In this document: piece by piece, positions 13,789 to 13,857 of the stretch
Layout of the letters: each line of letters starts with the position of its first letter
How positions within the stretch are numbered: the first letter of the stretch is position 1
Assembly: GCA_964481195.1 (NCBI GenBank)
Contig: CAYZTB010000068.1
Coordinates: forward strand, 1-13,857
Reading direction: 5' to 3'
DNA: 13,857 nucleotides
From: Palsa-948 sp964481195
GTDB taxonomy: Bacteria > Bacteroidota > Bacteroidia > Palsa-948
Program-made: the position numbers and the translations under genes
Notes under the pieces: model-generated
Seen by the model: the letters and a program-made list of their open reading frames with translations, nothing else
Database searches by the model: none
What the model was told of the DNA's origin: nothing

Positions 13789-13857
13789 ATAAGAAATAAG
13801 ACTAACTAATACTATAAAAATTCAAAATTCTATACAAAGGTATTAACACTATTATAA

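Overview
The window looks like an AT-rich chromosomal scaffold piece from a member of the Bacteroidota, probably a draft or metagenome-assembled genome because it carries a 10-N gap. The phylum call rests on a type IX secretion (T9SS) C-terminal sorting domain, SprB repeats, -7 boxes of the TAnnTTTG type, an ECF sigma factor of Bacteroidota character, the absence of clear Shine-Dalgarno sites, and lipid A synthesis by LpxB. GC content was judged by eye only.

Layout. Positions 1-624 (minus) hold the N-terminal third of recN. Diverging from it (plus strand) are a lipoprotein with Pmp3/YqaE-like membrane segments, an ECF sigma factor, a single-pass membrane protein in the anti-sigma position, a Spy/CpxP-like periplasmic protein, and a separate 60-residue membrane protein with its own promoter candidate. 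Converging on these (minus strand) is the tight cluster surE - small membrane protein - lpxB, joined by two ATGA stop/start overlaps. The middle gene carries a one-base frameshift and lpxB is split by the N gap. Upstream of surE, after a strong hairpin, lies a BtuB-like TonB-dependent receptor (minus). Its long leader contains a clear adenosylcobalamin riboswitch that the reading frames do not reveal. The right third is one 1746-residue secreted protein (minus): signal peptide, 11 PKD repeats, 6 SprB repeats, a fibronectin-III-like region and a T9SS type A sorting domain.

How the genes fit together. Most of the window concerns the cell envelope: lipid A synthesis (lpxB), an envelope-stress style sigma/anti-sigma/periplasmic-sensor set, outer-membrane import of a corrinoid under B12 control, and a surface adhesin-like protein delivered by T9SS. 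I see no tRNA, rRNA, CRISPR array, insertion sequence or phage gene. The items most worth a second look are the riboswitch leader with a possible riboswitch-bypassing promoter, the frameshifted coupled gene before lpxB, the non-identical duplicated segment flanking the assembly gap, and the regular cysteine ladder and two-repeat periodicity of the giant surface protein. No wholly new system is proven by this sequence.
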